A stretch of 64,000 nucleotides of DNA from the NCBI RefSeq assembly GCF_021531255.1, contig NZ_JAFBIO010000010.1:1-64000 (forward strand). Direction: 5' to 3'. Position numbers and translations under genes: made by a program. This document shows positions 7,975-15,903 of this stretch, one piece after another. Below the pieces are notes generated by a model. The model was not told where the DNA came from. It did not search any database and saw only the letters and a program-made list of their open reading frames with translations. Numbering within the stretch: the first letter of the stretch is position 1; the number at the start of each line of letters is the position of its first letter. Origin of the DNA: Allofournierella massiliensis. Lineage in GTDB: Bacteria > Bacillota > Clostridia > Oscillospirales > Ruminococcaceae.

Positions 7975-9045
7975 ATGGAAATCATGGAGATCCTGAAACA
8001 GGCCCTGGAGACGGGGGCCTCCGATCTGTTTCTCATTGCGGGCCTTCCGGTGACCTTTAAAGTGAAGGGAAGCCAGCTGCGCCAGGAGGAACAGGGCCGG
8101 CTCATGCCCGACGATACGGCCCGGCTGATCGGGCAGATCTATGAGATGGCCGGGCGAGACCCGGAGAAGATCCGCCGGCCGGATGCGGACGATGACTTTT
8201 CCTTCGCCCTCAGCGGCCTGGGCCGGTTCCGGGTGAATGTGCTGCATCAGCGGGGCAGCCTGGGGGCGGTGATCCGGGTGATCCAGTTCGGCCTGCCCGA
8301 CCCGGCCCGCCTGGGTATCCCGCCCCAGGTCATGCGCACGGCGGATTTCAAAAACGGCATGGTGCTGGTGACCGGTCAGGCCGGCAGCGGCAAATCCACC
8401 ACCCTGGCCTGCCTGATCGACAGCGTCAACCACAGCCGGGAAGGGCATATCATCACCATGGAAGACCCGGTGGAGTATGTACATCGCCATGGACGCTGCA
8501 TTGTGACCCAGCGGGAGATCTATACCGACAGCCCCTCCTATATCAGCGCCATCCGCAGCGCCCTGCGGGAAAGCCCGGACGTGCTGCTGCTGGGAGAGAT
8601 GCGGGATAAGGAGACCATCGAGGTGGCCCTGACCGCTGCCGAGACGGGGCAGCTGCTCTTTAGCACCCTGCACACCACCGGCGCTGCCAGCACGGTGGAC
8701 CGGATCGTGGACGCCTTCCCCGGTACTCAACAGGCCCAGGTGCGCATCCAGTTGGCCATGGTGCTGCGGGCAGTGGTGAGCCAGCAGCTGGTGCCCACCC
8801 TGGATGGAGGGCTGGCCCCCGCCTTTGAGATTCTGTTTGCCAATATGGCGGTACGCAACCTGATCCGGGAGGCCAAGACTCATCAGCTGGACGCCGCCAT
8901 CCAGGCAGGAGCCGCCGAGGGGATGCGCAGCATGGATGACAGCCTGCTGGAGTTGTTCCGCGCCGGGCGGATCAGCGAGGATACCGCCCTTACCTACTGC
9001 GCCCACCCGGAAAACCTGGAACGCCGCCTGAAAGCGGCCCGATAA
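7975..9045 (+). CDS. PilT-family type IV pilus ATPase
   Basis: A 356-residue secretion ATPase of the PilT/PilB superfamily, closest to PilT, the motor that in known systems pulls pili back. Visible motifs: the N-terminal PAS-like start SDLFLIAGLPVTFKVKG, Walker A GQAGSGKST (residues 134-142), the Asp box (GHIITMEDPVEYVH), Walker B LLLGEMRDKETI (about 204-215) and the His box (LLFSTLHTTGAASTVDRI). ATG 7975 lies 8 nt after AAAGGAG; an in-frame GTG at 7966 overlaps that site. It is the only ATPase in the operon: no PilB-like extension motor is present in the window. A strong terminator follows. Confidence 0.93.
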   Translation: MEIMEILKQALETGASDLFLIAGLPVTFKVKGSQLRQEEQGRLMPDDTARLIGQIYEMAGRDPEKIRRPDADDDFSFALSGLGRFRVNVLHQRGSLGAVIRVIQFGLPDPARLGIPPQVMRTADFKNGMVLVTGQAGSGKSTTLACLIDSVNHSREGHIITMEDPVEYVHRHGRCIVTQREIYTDSPSYISAIRSALRESPDVLLLGEMRDKETIEVALTAAETGQLLFSTLHTTGAASTVDRIVDAFPGTQQAQVRIQLAMVLRAVVSQQLVPTLDGGLAPAFEILFANMAVRNLIREAKTHQLDAAIQAGAAEGMRSMDDSLLELFRAGRISEDTALTYCAHPENLERRLKAAR

Positions 9046-9058
9046 GGGTAAGTCAAAA

Positions 9059-9090
9059 CGCCGGTCGACTTTGTCGGCCGGCGCTTTTTT
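9059..9090 (+). terminator. Intrinsic terminator of the pilus-like operon
   Basis: CGCCGGTCGA and TCGGCCGGCG form a stem with a 5-nt loop, followed by seven T-rich bases. Confidence 0.88.
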
Positions 9091-9217
9091 GTGCCCACAG
9101 CTAAAAAATATAAACCAAAAGAAAACGCCGCTTTTTGTGAAAAAACTACAAATATACGCCGGAAAAATCCAAATGTCCTCCCATAAAATACAGAAGCGAA
9201 ATAATTTTTTAAAGTAC

Positions 9218-9246
9218 TTGTAATTCAGTGGAAGACAGGCTATTAT
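9218..9246 (+). promoter_or_regulatory. Sigma-A promoter for tdh-kbl
   Basis: TTGTAA (9218-9223), a 17-bp spacer and TATTAT (9241-9246) lie in an AT-rich gap. Transcription would begin about 40 nt before the tdh ATG. Confidence 0.75.
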
Positions 9247-9292
9247 GAAAATAAAGATTGTCCCCGACAAAACAAAAGAGGAGTAATGAAAG

Positions 9293-10342
9293 ATGGAAAC
9301 CCGGATGATGAACGCGATCGTAAAGCCTGCCGCGGCTCCCGGTCTGGAACTGAGACAGGTTCCGGTACCTACCCCCGGCCCCGGCGAAGTGCTGATCAAG
9401 GTACATAAAACCGCCATCTGCGGCACCGACGTGCATATCTATGACTGGAATGAGTGGTCGGCCCAGCATGTAAAGCCCCCCATGGTCATCGGCCATGAGT
9501 ATGTGGGCGAGATCGCCGAACTGGGCGCCGGCGTTACCGGCCTGCATGTGGGCCAGCGGGTATCCGGCGAAGGCCATATCACCTGCGGGCGCTGCCGCAA
9601 CTGCCATAACGGCAACATCCAGTGGTGCAAGGATACCAACAGCGTGGGTGTGGACCGGGACGGCGCCTTTGCCGAGTACCTGTGCATTCCCCAGTCCAAC
9701 GTGATCCCCATTTCCGAGGATCTGGATGAAGAGATCGTGGCCTTCTTCGACGCGGTGGGCAATGCTACCCACACCGCCCTGATGTTTGATCTGGTGGGCG
9801 AGGACGTGCTGATCACCGGCGCGGGGCCCATCGGCATCATTGCGGTGGGCATCTGCAAATATGCCGGCGCCCGCCGGGTGGTCATCACCGATATGAACGA
9901 GTACCGGCTGGATCTGGCCCGCAAGATGGGGGCCGACGCGGCGGTGAACATCGGCAAGGAGGACCTGACCGAGATCATGTCCAAGCAGGGCCTCACCGAG
10001 GGCTTTGACGTGGGCCTGGAAATGTCCGGCAACGGCGCCGCTTTCGCCCAGATGGTGGGCGTCATGCGCAACGGCGGCAAGATCTCCATGCTGGGCCTGG
10101 CCAACGGCCCCATCAAGGTGGATATGAACCAGATCATCACCAAGGGCCTGACCCTGCAGGGTATCTATGGCCGCAAGCTGGATAACTGGCACAAGATGTC
10201 CTACATGGTGCAGGGCGGCCTGGATCTTTCCCCGGTGCTCACCCATCGCTTCCACTATACCGAGTTTGAAAAGGGCTTTGCGGCCATGAAGAGCGGCCAG
10301 TCGGGCAAGGTTGTGCTGGACTGGACCCATCCCGCCCCCTGA
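9293..10342 (+). CDS. tdh: L-threonine 3-dehydrogenase
   Basis: This zinc-dependent medium-chain dehydrogenase oxidises L-threonine with NAD+ to 2-amino-3-ketobutyrate. The 349-residue length is normal for the family. Catalytic zinc ligands are visible at C43 (AICGTDVHIY) and the GHE motif (67-69); structural zinc cysteines lie at C98, C101, C104 and C112; the NAD-binding Rossmann motif GAGPIG is at 176-181. The next gene is kbl, whose enzyme uses the unstable product, so the pair forms a complete two-step threonine-to-glycine route. ATG 9293 is preceded by GAGGAG. An ATG five codons later is a possible alternative start. Confidence 0.97.
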   Translation: METRMMNAIVKPAAAPGLELRQVPVPTPGPGEVLIKVHKTAICGTDVHIYDWNEWSAQHVKPPMVIGHEYVGEIAELGAGVTGLHVGQRVSGEGHITCGRCRNCHNGNIQWCKDTNSVGVDRDGAFAEYLCIPQSNVIPISEDLDEEIVAFFDAVGNATHTALMFDLVGEDVLITGAGPIGIIAVGICKYAGARRVVITDMNEYRLDLARKMGADAAVNIGKEDLTEIMSKQGLTEGFDVGLEMSGNGAAFAQMVGVMRNGGKISMLGLANGPIKVDMNQIITKGLTLQGIYGRKLDNWHKMSYMVQGGLDLSPVLTHRFHYTEFEKGFAAMKSGQSGKVVLDWTHPAP

Positions 10343-10364
10343 AACCTTATAAAGGAGAACAAAG

Positions 10365-11552
10365 ATGAAACAGGCATTGCAGGATTATCGCAGACAGCTG
10401 GAGGAGATCCGGGCCTCCGGCACCTATAAGGAAGAGCGGATCATCACCACCCCCCAGCGCTCCCGCATCAACACCACCGCGGCCGACCGGGTGGTGAACA
10501 TGTGCGCCAACAATTACCTGGGCCTTTCCGACAGCCCCGAGCTGATCGAGGCCGCCCGCAAGAGCTATGAGGATTGGGGCTTCGGCCTTTCCTCGGTGCG
10601 CTTCATCTGCGGCACCCAGCAGATCCACAAGGACCTGGAAAAGGCCATTGCCGGCTTTGTGGGCACCGAGGACGCCATCCTCTATTCTTCCTGCTTCGAT
10701 GCCAACGGCGGCCTCTTCGAGACCCTGCTGGGCGAGAAGGACGCGGTCATCTCGGACGCTTTGAACCACGCCAGCATCATTGACGGTGTGCGGCTGTGCA
10801 AGGCCCACCGGTACCGCTACCAGAACAACGACATGGAAGACCTGCGCCGTCAGCTGCAGGCCGCCCGTGACGCCGGCTGCGAAAAGATCATCATTGCCAC
10901 CGACGGCGTCTTTTCCATGGATGGCTACATTGCCAACCTGAAGGGCATCTGCGACCTGGCCGATGAGTTCGACGCTCTCACCATGGTGGATGACAGCCAT
11001 GCAGTGGGCTTTATGGGCGAGCATGGCCGCGGCACCCCCGAGTACTGCGGCGTGATGGGCCGTGTGGACATCATCACCGGCACCTTCGGCAAGGCCATGG
11101 GCGGCGCTTCCGGCGGCTACACCGCCTCCCACAAGGAGATCGTGGACCTGCTGCGTCAGCGCTCCCGCCCCTACCTCTTCTCCAACTCCCTGGCTCCGGC
11201 CATCTGCGCCGCCACCCTCAAGACCATCCAGATGCTGGAAAATTCCACCGCTCTGCGGGATAAGGTGCATGAGAATGCCCGCTATTTCCGGGCCGAGATG
11301 GAAAAATGCGGCTTTGACCTGCTGCCCGGCGAGCACCCCATCGTGGCGGTCATGCTCTATGACCCCAAGGTGGCCCAGGAGTTTGCTGACCGGATGCTGA
11401 AAAAGGGCGTGTATGTGGTAGGCTTCTGCTACCCCGTGGTGCCCAAGGGCAAGGACCGGATCCGCACCCAGATCTCTGCCGGCCATACCAAGGAAGACCT
11501 GGACTTCGCAGTGCGCTGCTTCAAGGAAGTCAAGGAAGAGATGGGCCTGTAA
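10365..11552 (+). CDS. kbl: Glycine C-acetyltransferase (2-amino-3-ketobutyrate CoA ligase)
   Basis: A 395-residue PLP enzyme of the alpha-oxoamine synthase family that splits 2-amino-3-ketobutyrate with CoA into glycine and acetyl-CoA. The PLP lysine is K243 in [10 protein letters not shown]; the cofactor-binding aspartate lies in [11 protein letters not shown], and the N-terminal [11 protein letters not shown] motif is typical of Kbl. It starts 22 bp after tdh with AAAGGAG and is clearly cotranscribed with it. Together they let the cell use threonine as a carbon, energy and glycine source. Confidence 0.97.
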   Translation: MKQALQDYRRQLEEIRASGTYKEERIITTPQRSRINTTAADRVVNMCANNYLGLSDSPELIEAARKSYEDWGFGLSSVRFICGTQQIHKDLEKAIAGFVGTEDAILYSSCFDANGGLFETLLGEKDAVISDALNHASIIDGVRLCKAHRYRYQNNDMEDLRRQLQAARDAGCEKIIIATDGVFSMDGYIANLKGICDLADEFDALTMVDDSHAVGFMGEHGRGTPEYCGVMGRVDIITGTFGKAMGGASGGYTASHKEIVDLLRQRSRPYLFSNSLAPAICAATLKTIQMLENSTALRDKVHENARYFRAEMEKCGFDLLPGEHPIVAVMLYDPKVAQEFADRMLKKGVYVVGFCYPVVPKGKDRIRTQISAGHTKEDLDFAVRCFKEVKEEMGL

Positions 11553-11574
11553 GAAAGAATCTCTGGATATCGCA

Positions 11575-11626
11575 AAGAGCCGGGATGGCGTCCCCTTTCG
11601 GGGGTCTTCCCGGCTCTTCTCTGTTT
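11575..11626 (+). terminator. Intrinsic terminator of tdh-kbl
   Basis: AAGAGCCGGGA pairs with TCCCGGCTCTT around a smaller inner hairpin (CCCC/GGGG), followed by CTCTGTTT. Confidence 0.8.
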
Positions 11627-11837
11627 AAAACTCCCATAGGGGAGGGATTGTTTGTCCGCTCGGGCGGGGCCGGTCGTCACCGTGCCCCGCAGGCGAGCGG
11701 TAATGAAAAAGAAGGGGATCATGGTATCCCGGTTTTTGTGGGCTTCCTTGAGCTTGGCTTAAGAATACCCCATAAGTTTGAAAAATCCTTGTTGAGAGAG
11801 TGAACAAAAAGCCAAAGCTTTTTGAACTTTTTTAAAG
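11627..11837. other. Unassigned intergenic stretch with inverted repeats
   Basis: No credible gene is seen between the kbl terminator and the lrgB terminator. The stretch contains a long imperfect hairpin (CCGCTCG at 11656-11662 pairing with CGAGCGG at 11694-11700, with GCGGGGC/GCCCCGC inside), then a smaller GGGAT/ATCCC hairpin at about 11717-11732 followed by GGTTTTTG. This is compatible with a short structured RNA ending in a terminator, but no clear promoter was found. Confidence 0.4.
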
Positions 11838-11873
11838 AAAAGGCCGCCGCCCTTTTGGGGCGGCGGCCTTTTT
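11838..11873. terminator. Intrinsic terminator, likely of lrgAB
   Basis: AAAAGGCCGCCGCC and GGCGGCGGCCTTTTT form a strong stem with a short loop. The hairpin is symmetric and can act on both strands. Confidence 0.8.
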
Positions 11874-11984
11874 GGGTGTGGGATGGGGCCCAAAGCGCCG
11901 GGAACGCAGGCACCGGCAGGGGCTTTTCGAGGCAGGGGCTTCTGCCGGCCCTTTCCGGGGCCGGGGCTGGACGGGCGCCGGCCT

Positions 11985-12680
11985 TTAAACGATGCCCGCA
12001 AACATGGGGGCGATAAGGGCGGTGAGCAGGCCGGTGATGGCGATGGAAAGGCCGCTCATGGCGCCCTCGGTCTCGCCCATCTCCAAAGCGCGCACCGTGC
12101 CCATGGCATGGGAGGCGGTGCCGATGGCAACGCCCCGGGCCACCGGGTCGGTGAGCCGGAAGAGCCGGCACAGGCTGTCCGCAATCACATTGCCCAGGGT
12201 GCCGGTGAAGTAGATGGCCACGATGGTGATGGAGACAAAGCCCCCCATCTCCTCGGTCATGCCGATGCCGATGGCGGTGGTAATGCTTTTGGGCAGCAGG
12301 GAGACATACTGTTCATGGCTCAGCCCCATGAGCAGGGCCATGACCGGGATACAGACCATGCAGGCCATGACGCCGCTGAGAATGCCCCCCAGGATGGCCC
12401 GAAGGTTTTTCTTCAGGGCCTCCAGCTGGCGGTAAAGGGGTACCGCCAGGCAGACGGTGCAGGGGGTGAGCAGATAGCTCAGGTGGTCCGCCCCGGCGGC
12501 CGAGTAGCTGGCCGGCTCGATATCCAGGGCCAGCAGCAGGGGGATGAGCAGGGCAATGGCAATGAGCATGGGGTTGAATACGCTGTGTTTGAGCTTGCGG
12601 CGCACCCAAAGGCCGATTTCGAAGGCAAAGATGGTGATGACCAGGCCGAAATAGGAAGAAGAAGTCAGAAATTCACGCAT
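11985..12680 (-). CDS. lrgB: LrgB/CidB-family membrane protein
   Basis: A 231-residue protein made almost entirely of membrane helices, the usual LrgB size. Family segments include TPCTVCLAVPLYRQLEALKK, SITTAIGIGMTEEMGG and ASHAMGTVRALEMGETEGAMSGL. LrgB works with LrgA; in staphylococci the pair tempers murein hydrolase activity and in several Firmicutes it affects pyruvate uptake. ATG 12680 is chosen because AAAGGAGAGG lies just upstream; an earlier ATG eight codons before it would lie within the lrgA end. It overlaps the lrgA stop by 8 bp, implying coupled translation. Confidence 0.92.
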   Translation of the reverse strand: MREFLTSSSYFGLVITIFAFEIGLWVRRKLKHSVFNPMLIAIALLIPLLLALDIEPASYSAAGADHLSYLLTPCTVCLAVPLYRQLEALKKNLRAILGGILSGVMACMVCIPVMALLMGLSHEQYVSLLPKSITTAIGIGMTEEMGGFVSITIVAIYFTGTLGNVIADSLCRLFRLTDPVARGVAIGTASHAMGTVRALEMGETEGAMSGLSIAITGLLTALIAPMFAGIV

Positions 12681-13059
12681 GGGGGGCCTCTCCTTTCTCC
12701 TCATCGGGCTTTTTCTTACCCAGCCGGATCAGGGCCTGGGTGGCAAGGCCGGAAGCCCCGAAGATTACCACCGTGCTCACGGTGCAGATCAGCAGCAGCG
12801 GCCAGAGAAAAGGCTTGAGGATGACCCAGTCATCGATCAGGGCCACCGAGGCGGGCACAAAGGTGATGGGCATGATGGCCACCAGCCAGTCGGCGGCTTC
12901 CTCCACCCAATCCAGCCGGATCAGGCCGGAAAAAAGCCCCAGGAAAAGCAGGGCCAGCCCGTAGATGCTGGCCGGCACCGGGAAGGGCAGCAGGGCCCGC
13001 AGCCCCTCCCCCGCAAAGATGAAGGCCAGAATGATGCCGAATTGACGGATATATTTCAT
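12673..13059 (-). CDS. lrgA: LrgA/CidA-family holin-like protein
   Basis: A 128-residue protein with about four membrane helices and a charged C-terminal tail, typical of CidA/LrgA holin-like proteins. Recognisable segments are FIFAGEGLRALLPFPVPASI and TFVPASVALIDDWVIL. It is translated from ATG 13059 after AAAAGGAGAGG and coupled to lrgB downstream. A promoter (TTGACA/TAGAGT) lies about 60 bp upstream. No LytSR-type regulator is next to it; the two-component system at 15.2-17.4 kb is of the OmpR/HAMP type and not LytSR. Confidence 0.92.
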   Translation of the reverse strand: MKYIRQFGIILAFIFAGEGLRALLPFPVPASIYGLALLFLGLFSGLIRLDWVEEAADWLVAIMPITFVPASVALIDDWVILKPFLWPLLLICTVSTVVIFGASGLATQALIRLGKKKPDEEKGEAPHA

Positions 13060-13114
13060 GTTTCCTCTCCTTTTTTACAAAGGATATCCTGCCCGGCAAG
13101 GGCAACATAAAATC

Positions 13115-13144
13115 ACTCTACCGCCAAAGAGCACCCCCTGTCAA
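13115..13144 (-). promoter_or_regulatory. Sigma-A promoter for lrgAB
   Basis: On the minus strand TTGACA (13139-13144) and TAGAGT (13115-13120) are 18 bp apart. Confidence 0.65.
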
Positions 13145-13154
13145 GAAAAGGAAC

Positions 13155-13186
13155 AAAAAAGCGCAGGCCTCCTAAAAAGCCTGCGC
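13155..13186 (-). terminator. Intrinsic terminator of the DegV gene
   Basis: GCGCAGGC pairs with GCCTGCGC, and the minus strand continues with six T residues (13155-13160). It lies just upstream of the lrgAB promoter. Confidence 0.85.
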
Positions 13187-13230
13187 CGAAACGTAAAAAT
13201 ATTGGCAAAACCACCATCCCCAGACGGCGA

Positions 13231-14100
13231 TTACCGGTCGTTGCCGGTGAAGAAGAGGGCGACCGTGCCCGGGCCGGAATGGGCGCCGATCACGGGGCCG
13301 ATGTTGTTGATCTCAATGCGCTTGGCGCCGATGGCCGCGATCTTGTCGGCCACATATTTGCAGTCGGCATAGCAGTCGCCATGGCTGATGAAAACCGTCT
13401 GGCTCTCATGGGCAAAGGCCCCGTCCCGGTAGTGCTTTACCAGGGCGTCCAGGCTGGCCTTGCGGCCCCGCACCTTTTCCATGGCCACCAGATGGCCGGT
13501 AGGGTCCACATGGAGCACCGGCTTGATGCCCAGCAGAGTGCCCGCCACCGCAGCTGTGCCGCTGAGCCGGCCGCCCCGCTTGAGGAACATCAGGTCATTC
13601 ACCGTGAACCAGGCGCAGAAGGTCTGGGCATTTTCCCGCACCCAGGCAGCCACCTCCTGCAGGCTCTGCCCCTCCTTGCGCAGCATGGCGGCGGTATAGG
13701 CCACCAGGCCCTCGCCCATGCTGGCCTGCAGACTGTCCACACATTCCACCGTGCGTTCGGGGTACTTCTCCTTCAGCTCCTGGGCTGCCAGCAGGCTGGC
13801 CTGATAGGTGCCGGAAAGCCCGCTGGAAAAGGAGATATACAGGATATCCCGCCCCTGTTCCAGGTAGGGGGTGAAATAATCGATGAAGGTGGCGGTGTTG
13901 ATCTGGGCGGTGGTGCAGCTGCTGCCCTGACGGAGCCGGCTGTAGAATTTCGCAGAGGACATGGCCCGGTCGTCCGGGTAGTTCAGGTAATCCTGCCCAT
14001 CCAGCGTAAAGGTGAGGGGGATGACCACGGCGTCCATCTCCCGGATAAGATCGGGGGAGAGATCAGCGGTGGAATCGGTGAAAAAGATATAATCCGTCAT
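13231..14100 (-). CDS. DegV-family fatty-acid-binding protein
   Basis: A 289-residue protein of the DegV family (FakB type), which carries fatty acids to the FakA kinase for phosphorylation and entry into phospholipid synthesis. Diagnostic parts are the N-terminal FFTDSTADLSPDL, SSCTTAQIN with the conserved Thr-rich loop, ISFSSGLSGTYQ, and FMKRGGRLSG-like LKRGGRLSGTAA followed by LLGIKPVLHVD. ATG 14100 follows GGGAAAGG by 9 nt; an in-frame TTG lies three codons earlier. FakA is not in the window. The gene is monocistronic with its own extended -10 promoter and terminator. Confidence 0.93.
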   Translation of the reverse strand: MTDYIFFTDSTADLSPDLIREMDAVVIPLTFTLDGQDYLNYPDDRAMSSAKFYSRLRQGSSCTTAQINTATFIDYFTPYLEQGRDILYISFSSGLSGTYQASLLAAQELKEKYPERTVECVDSLQASMGEGLVAYTAAMLRKEGQSLQEVAAWVRENAQTFCAWFTVNDLMFLKRGGRLSGTAAVAGTLLGIKPVLHVDPTGHLVAMEKVRGRKASLDALVKHYRDGAFAHESQTVFISHGDCYADCKYVADKIAAIGAKRIEINNIGPVIGAHSGPGTVALFFTGNDR

Positions 14101-14174
14101 AGTGTGCAACCTTTCCCGTAGGGGCGCAGAAATGCCCTGTGCAGCCCTGAGATAAAATGCTTCAATTAGAAATC

Positions 14175-14183
14175 ATTATAGCA
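14175..14183 (-). promoter_or_regulatory. Extended -10 promoter for the DegV gene
   Basis: The minus strand reads TGCTATAAT, an extended -10 element, about 75 bp before the ATG. The -35 region is weak. Confidence 0.6.
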
Positions 14184-14224
14184 CACTTCGGATTGAAAAG
14201 AAAGAAAAAGCGGAGGAAAGGCCA

Positions 14225-14884
14225 TTACTCCACCGGCATGGCGCCCGCGTCTTCCAGGCTGATCTCGGCGCCAGTCTCGGCGGTCTCGCCAGGAATCACT
14301 TCGGCCCCGGTTTCAGCCGTCTCCTCCGGGATGGCCCCGGTCTCAGCTGCCTGGCCAAAATCGGCGGAAGCCGCCGTCTCCTCCTCGGTCAGGGGGGCGG
14401 CGGTCTGGGCCGCGCTGGTCAGGCCGGTGACCTGGCCGGAGGGCTGGGTGAGCAGGTAGGCGCCGATGGGGGCCTTTTTATACACCAGCAGTACCCCATA
14501 CACCTGGTCGGCGCCGGAAGAACGACCGGGGCAGAGGATGGTCCATTTTTCCACCGTCTTGCCCTTGTACTTGGTCAGGTCGCCTCCGCTTTCCTGGATG
14601 GCCGCATGGAAGGCCTCAAAATCCGCGTCCCACTTTTTGGGGATCTTCACCTCGTCGATGGCAGCGCTGGTCAGGTCCACTTCCAGCCCGTAGCCCTGGA
14701 AGAAGGAAGCGATATCCTGGGTGGTCTTGATGGTGACGCCGGCCTCGGCCGAGACCGCCTCGGCCTCCGAGCGGTTTTGGGTGATGCGGCTGGCCGCAAA
14801 CAGCGCGCCGGACAATACCGCCGCGCAGAGCAGGGCGGCCCCCAGCCGCTTGGCACCGGTGCGGCCCAGAGTGAGCATGAACAT
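14225..14884 (-). CDS. DUF4830-domain protein with acidic repeat tail
   Basis: A 219-residue protein with an N-terminal membrane helix (RLGAALLCAAVLSGALFAAS), so probably anchored outside the membrane. The middle (TTQDIASFFQGYGLEVD, IDEVKIPKKWDADFEAFHAA, GDLTKYKGKTVEKWT, VYGVLLVYKKAPIGAYLL) fits the DUF4830 family, of unknown function. The C-terminal 65 residues are a Glu/Thr/Ala/Gly-rich tail with three imperfect copies of ETAETGAxI, expected to be disordered. ATG 14884 is chosen for GGGAGG upstream; the frame stays open much further, but that part is antisense to the response regulator gene. Confidence 0.75.
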   Translation of the reverse strand: MFMLTLGRTGAKRLGAALLCAAVLSGALFAASRITQNRSEAEAVSAEAGVTIKTTQDIASFFQGYGLEVDLTSAAIDEVKIPKKWDADFEAFHAAIQESGGDLTKYKGKTVEKWTILCPGRSSGADQVYGVLLVYKKAPIGAYLLTQPSGQVTGLTSAAQTAAPLTEEETAASADFGQAAETGAIPEETAETGAEVIPGETAETGAEISLEDAGAMPVE

Positions 14885-15193
14885 GATTGGTTTCCTCCCT
14901 TTCCGGGGCGGCCTTGTCGGCCGTCCGCTTTTTTCCATGTATATGCCGCCCGTCGGGCAGTTCAGCACAGATTCTTGCGCCGGGCCGGCCCGGTGTTTAT
15001 AATAAAAATGGAGAGGAATGGCCCTGCCTCCGGCAGGCTTTAACAGACCTTTTTGAAAACTTTCACAAAAAAAACATAGCCTCCTTTTACAATAATAAAG
15101 GGAGGGCCGCCCCCGGGGCGGCCTGCAGATGGAAAACGGGGCCCGAAGCCGGGCCCATGCCGTGAATACAGCGCAAGAGAGGGAGTAAGAGCT
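14885..15193. other. Divergent intergenic region upstream of the two-component system
   Basis: This 309-nt gap separates the DUF4830 gene from the response regulator. It holds the promoter at 14975-15003, an AT-rich patch around 15050-15100 and a GGGCCGCCCC/GGGGCGGCC-type inverted repeat near 15103-15123. No coding sequence is supported. Confidence 0.5.
14975..15003 (+). promoter_or_regulatory. Probable sigma-A promoter for the two-component system
   Basis: TTGCGC (14975-14980) and TATAAT (14998-15003) are separated by 17 bp. The leader to the response regulator ATG would be about 185 nt. Confidence 0.55.
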
Positions 15194-15886
15194 ATGGCAA
15201 AGATTCTGATTGTGGATGATGAACCGCGCATCAGGGAGCTGATCCGGGAGCATCTGCAGCATGCCGGGTACACCTGCGAGGAAGCCACCGACGGCAGCGC
15301 CGCCCTGGCTGTGTTGTCCGGCGGGGGCATCGACCTGGTGATCCTGGATATCATGATGCCCTTTGTGGACGGCATGACCTGCCTGCGGGAGATGCGTGCC
15401 CGCAAGATGAACATGCCCGTTATCATGCTCACCGCCCGCAGCGAGGAATACGACAAGCTGGCCGGGCTGGAGGGGGGCGCGGATGACTATGTGGTCAAGC
15501 CCTTCAGCCCCCGGGAGCTGGTGGCCCGGGTGAAGGCGGTGCTCAGCCGCACCCTGCCTCACCCCAAGGGAGAGGACAGCCTGCTCACCTTTGACCGGCT
15601 GGTGATCGATACCGCCAGCCACAGCGTCAAGGTGGACGGCAAGGAAGTGACCCTGACCCCCAAGGAATTTGATCTGCTGGTATTCCTGGCCAACAACCGG
15701 GGGCTGGCCCTCAGCCGGGAAAAGATCCTGCAGAAGGTGTGGAATTACAACTATTTCGGCGAGGACCGCACGGTGGATACCCATGTAAAAATGCTCCGCA
15801 GCCACCTGGGGCCCTGCCGGGGCTATATTGCCACCGTCTGGGGCATTGGGTATAAATTTGACCCGGACGGCGGCCGGAAAAACTAA
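15194..15886 (+). CDS. OmpR/PhoB-family response regulator
   Basis: A 230-residue DNA-binding response regulator. The receiver domain has the acidic pair D8-D9 (IVDDEP), phospho-acceptor D52 (LVILDIMMP), T80 and K102 (VVKPF). The C-terminal winged helix carries TLTPKEFDLLVFLANNRG and the recognition segment RTVDTHVKMLRSHLG. ATG 15194 follows GAGGGAG. The partner histidine kinase starts 17 bp downstream, so the two form one transcript. Target genes cannot be inferred; the diverging DUF4830 envelope protein is a possible one. Confidence 0.95.
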   Translation: MAKILIVDDEPRIRELIREHLQHAGYTCEEATDGSAALAVLSGGGIDLVILDIMMPFVDGMTCLREMRARKMNMPVIMLTARSEEYDKLAGLEGGADDYVVKPFSPRELVARVKAVLSRTLPHPKGEDSLLTFDRLVIDTASHSVKVDGKEVTLTPKEFDLLVFLANNRGLALSREKILQKVWNYNYFGEDRTVDTHVKMLRSHLGPCRGYIATVWGIGYKFDPDGGRKN

Positions 15887-15903
15887 AAGGAAGCGAAGGG
15901 GCC

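Noticed and set aside
14225-14420. Tandem DNA repeat at the end of the DUF4830 gene as a possible regulatory repeat
   Set aside because: It is explained as coding sequence for imperfect ETAETGAxI peptide repeats.
14885-15805. Upstream extension of the DUF4830 frame
   Set aside because: Runs antisense to the response regulator gene and precedes a good ribosome site and start at 14884.
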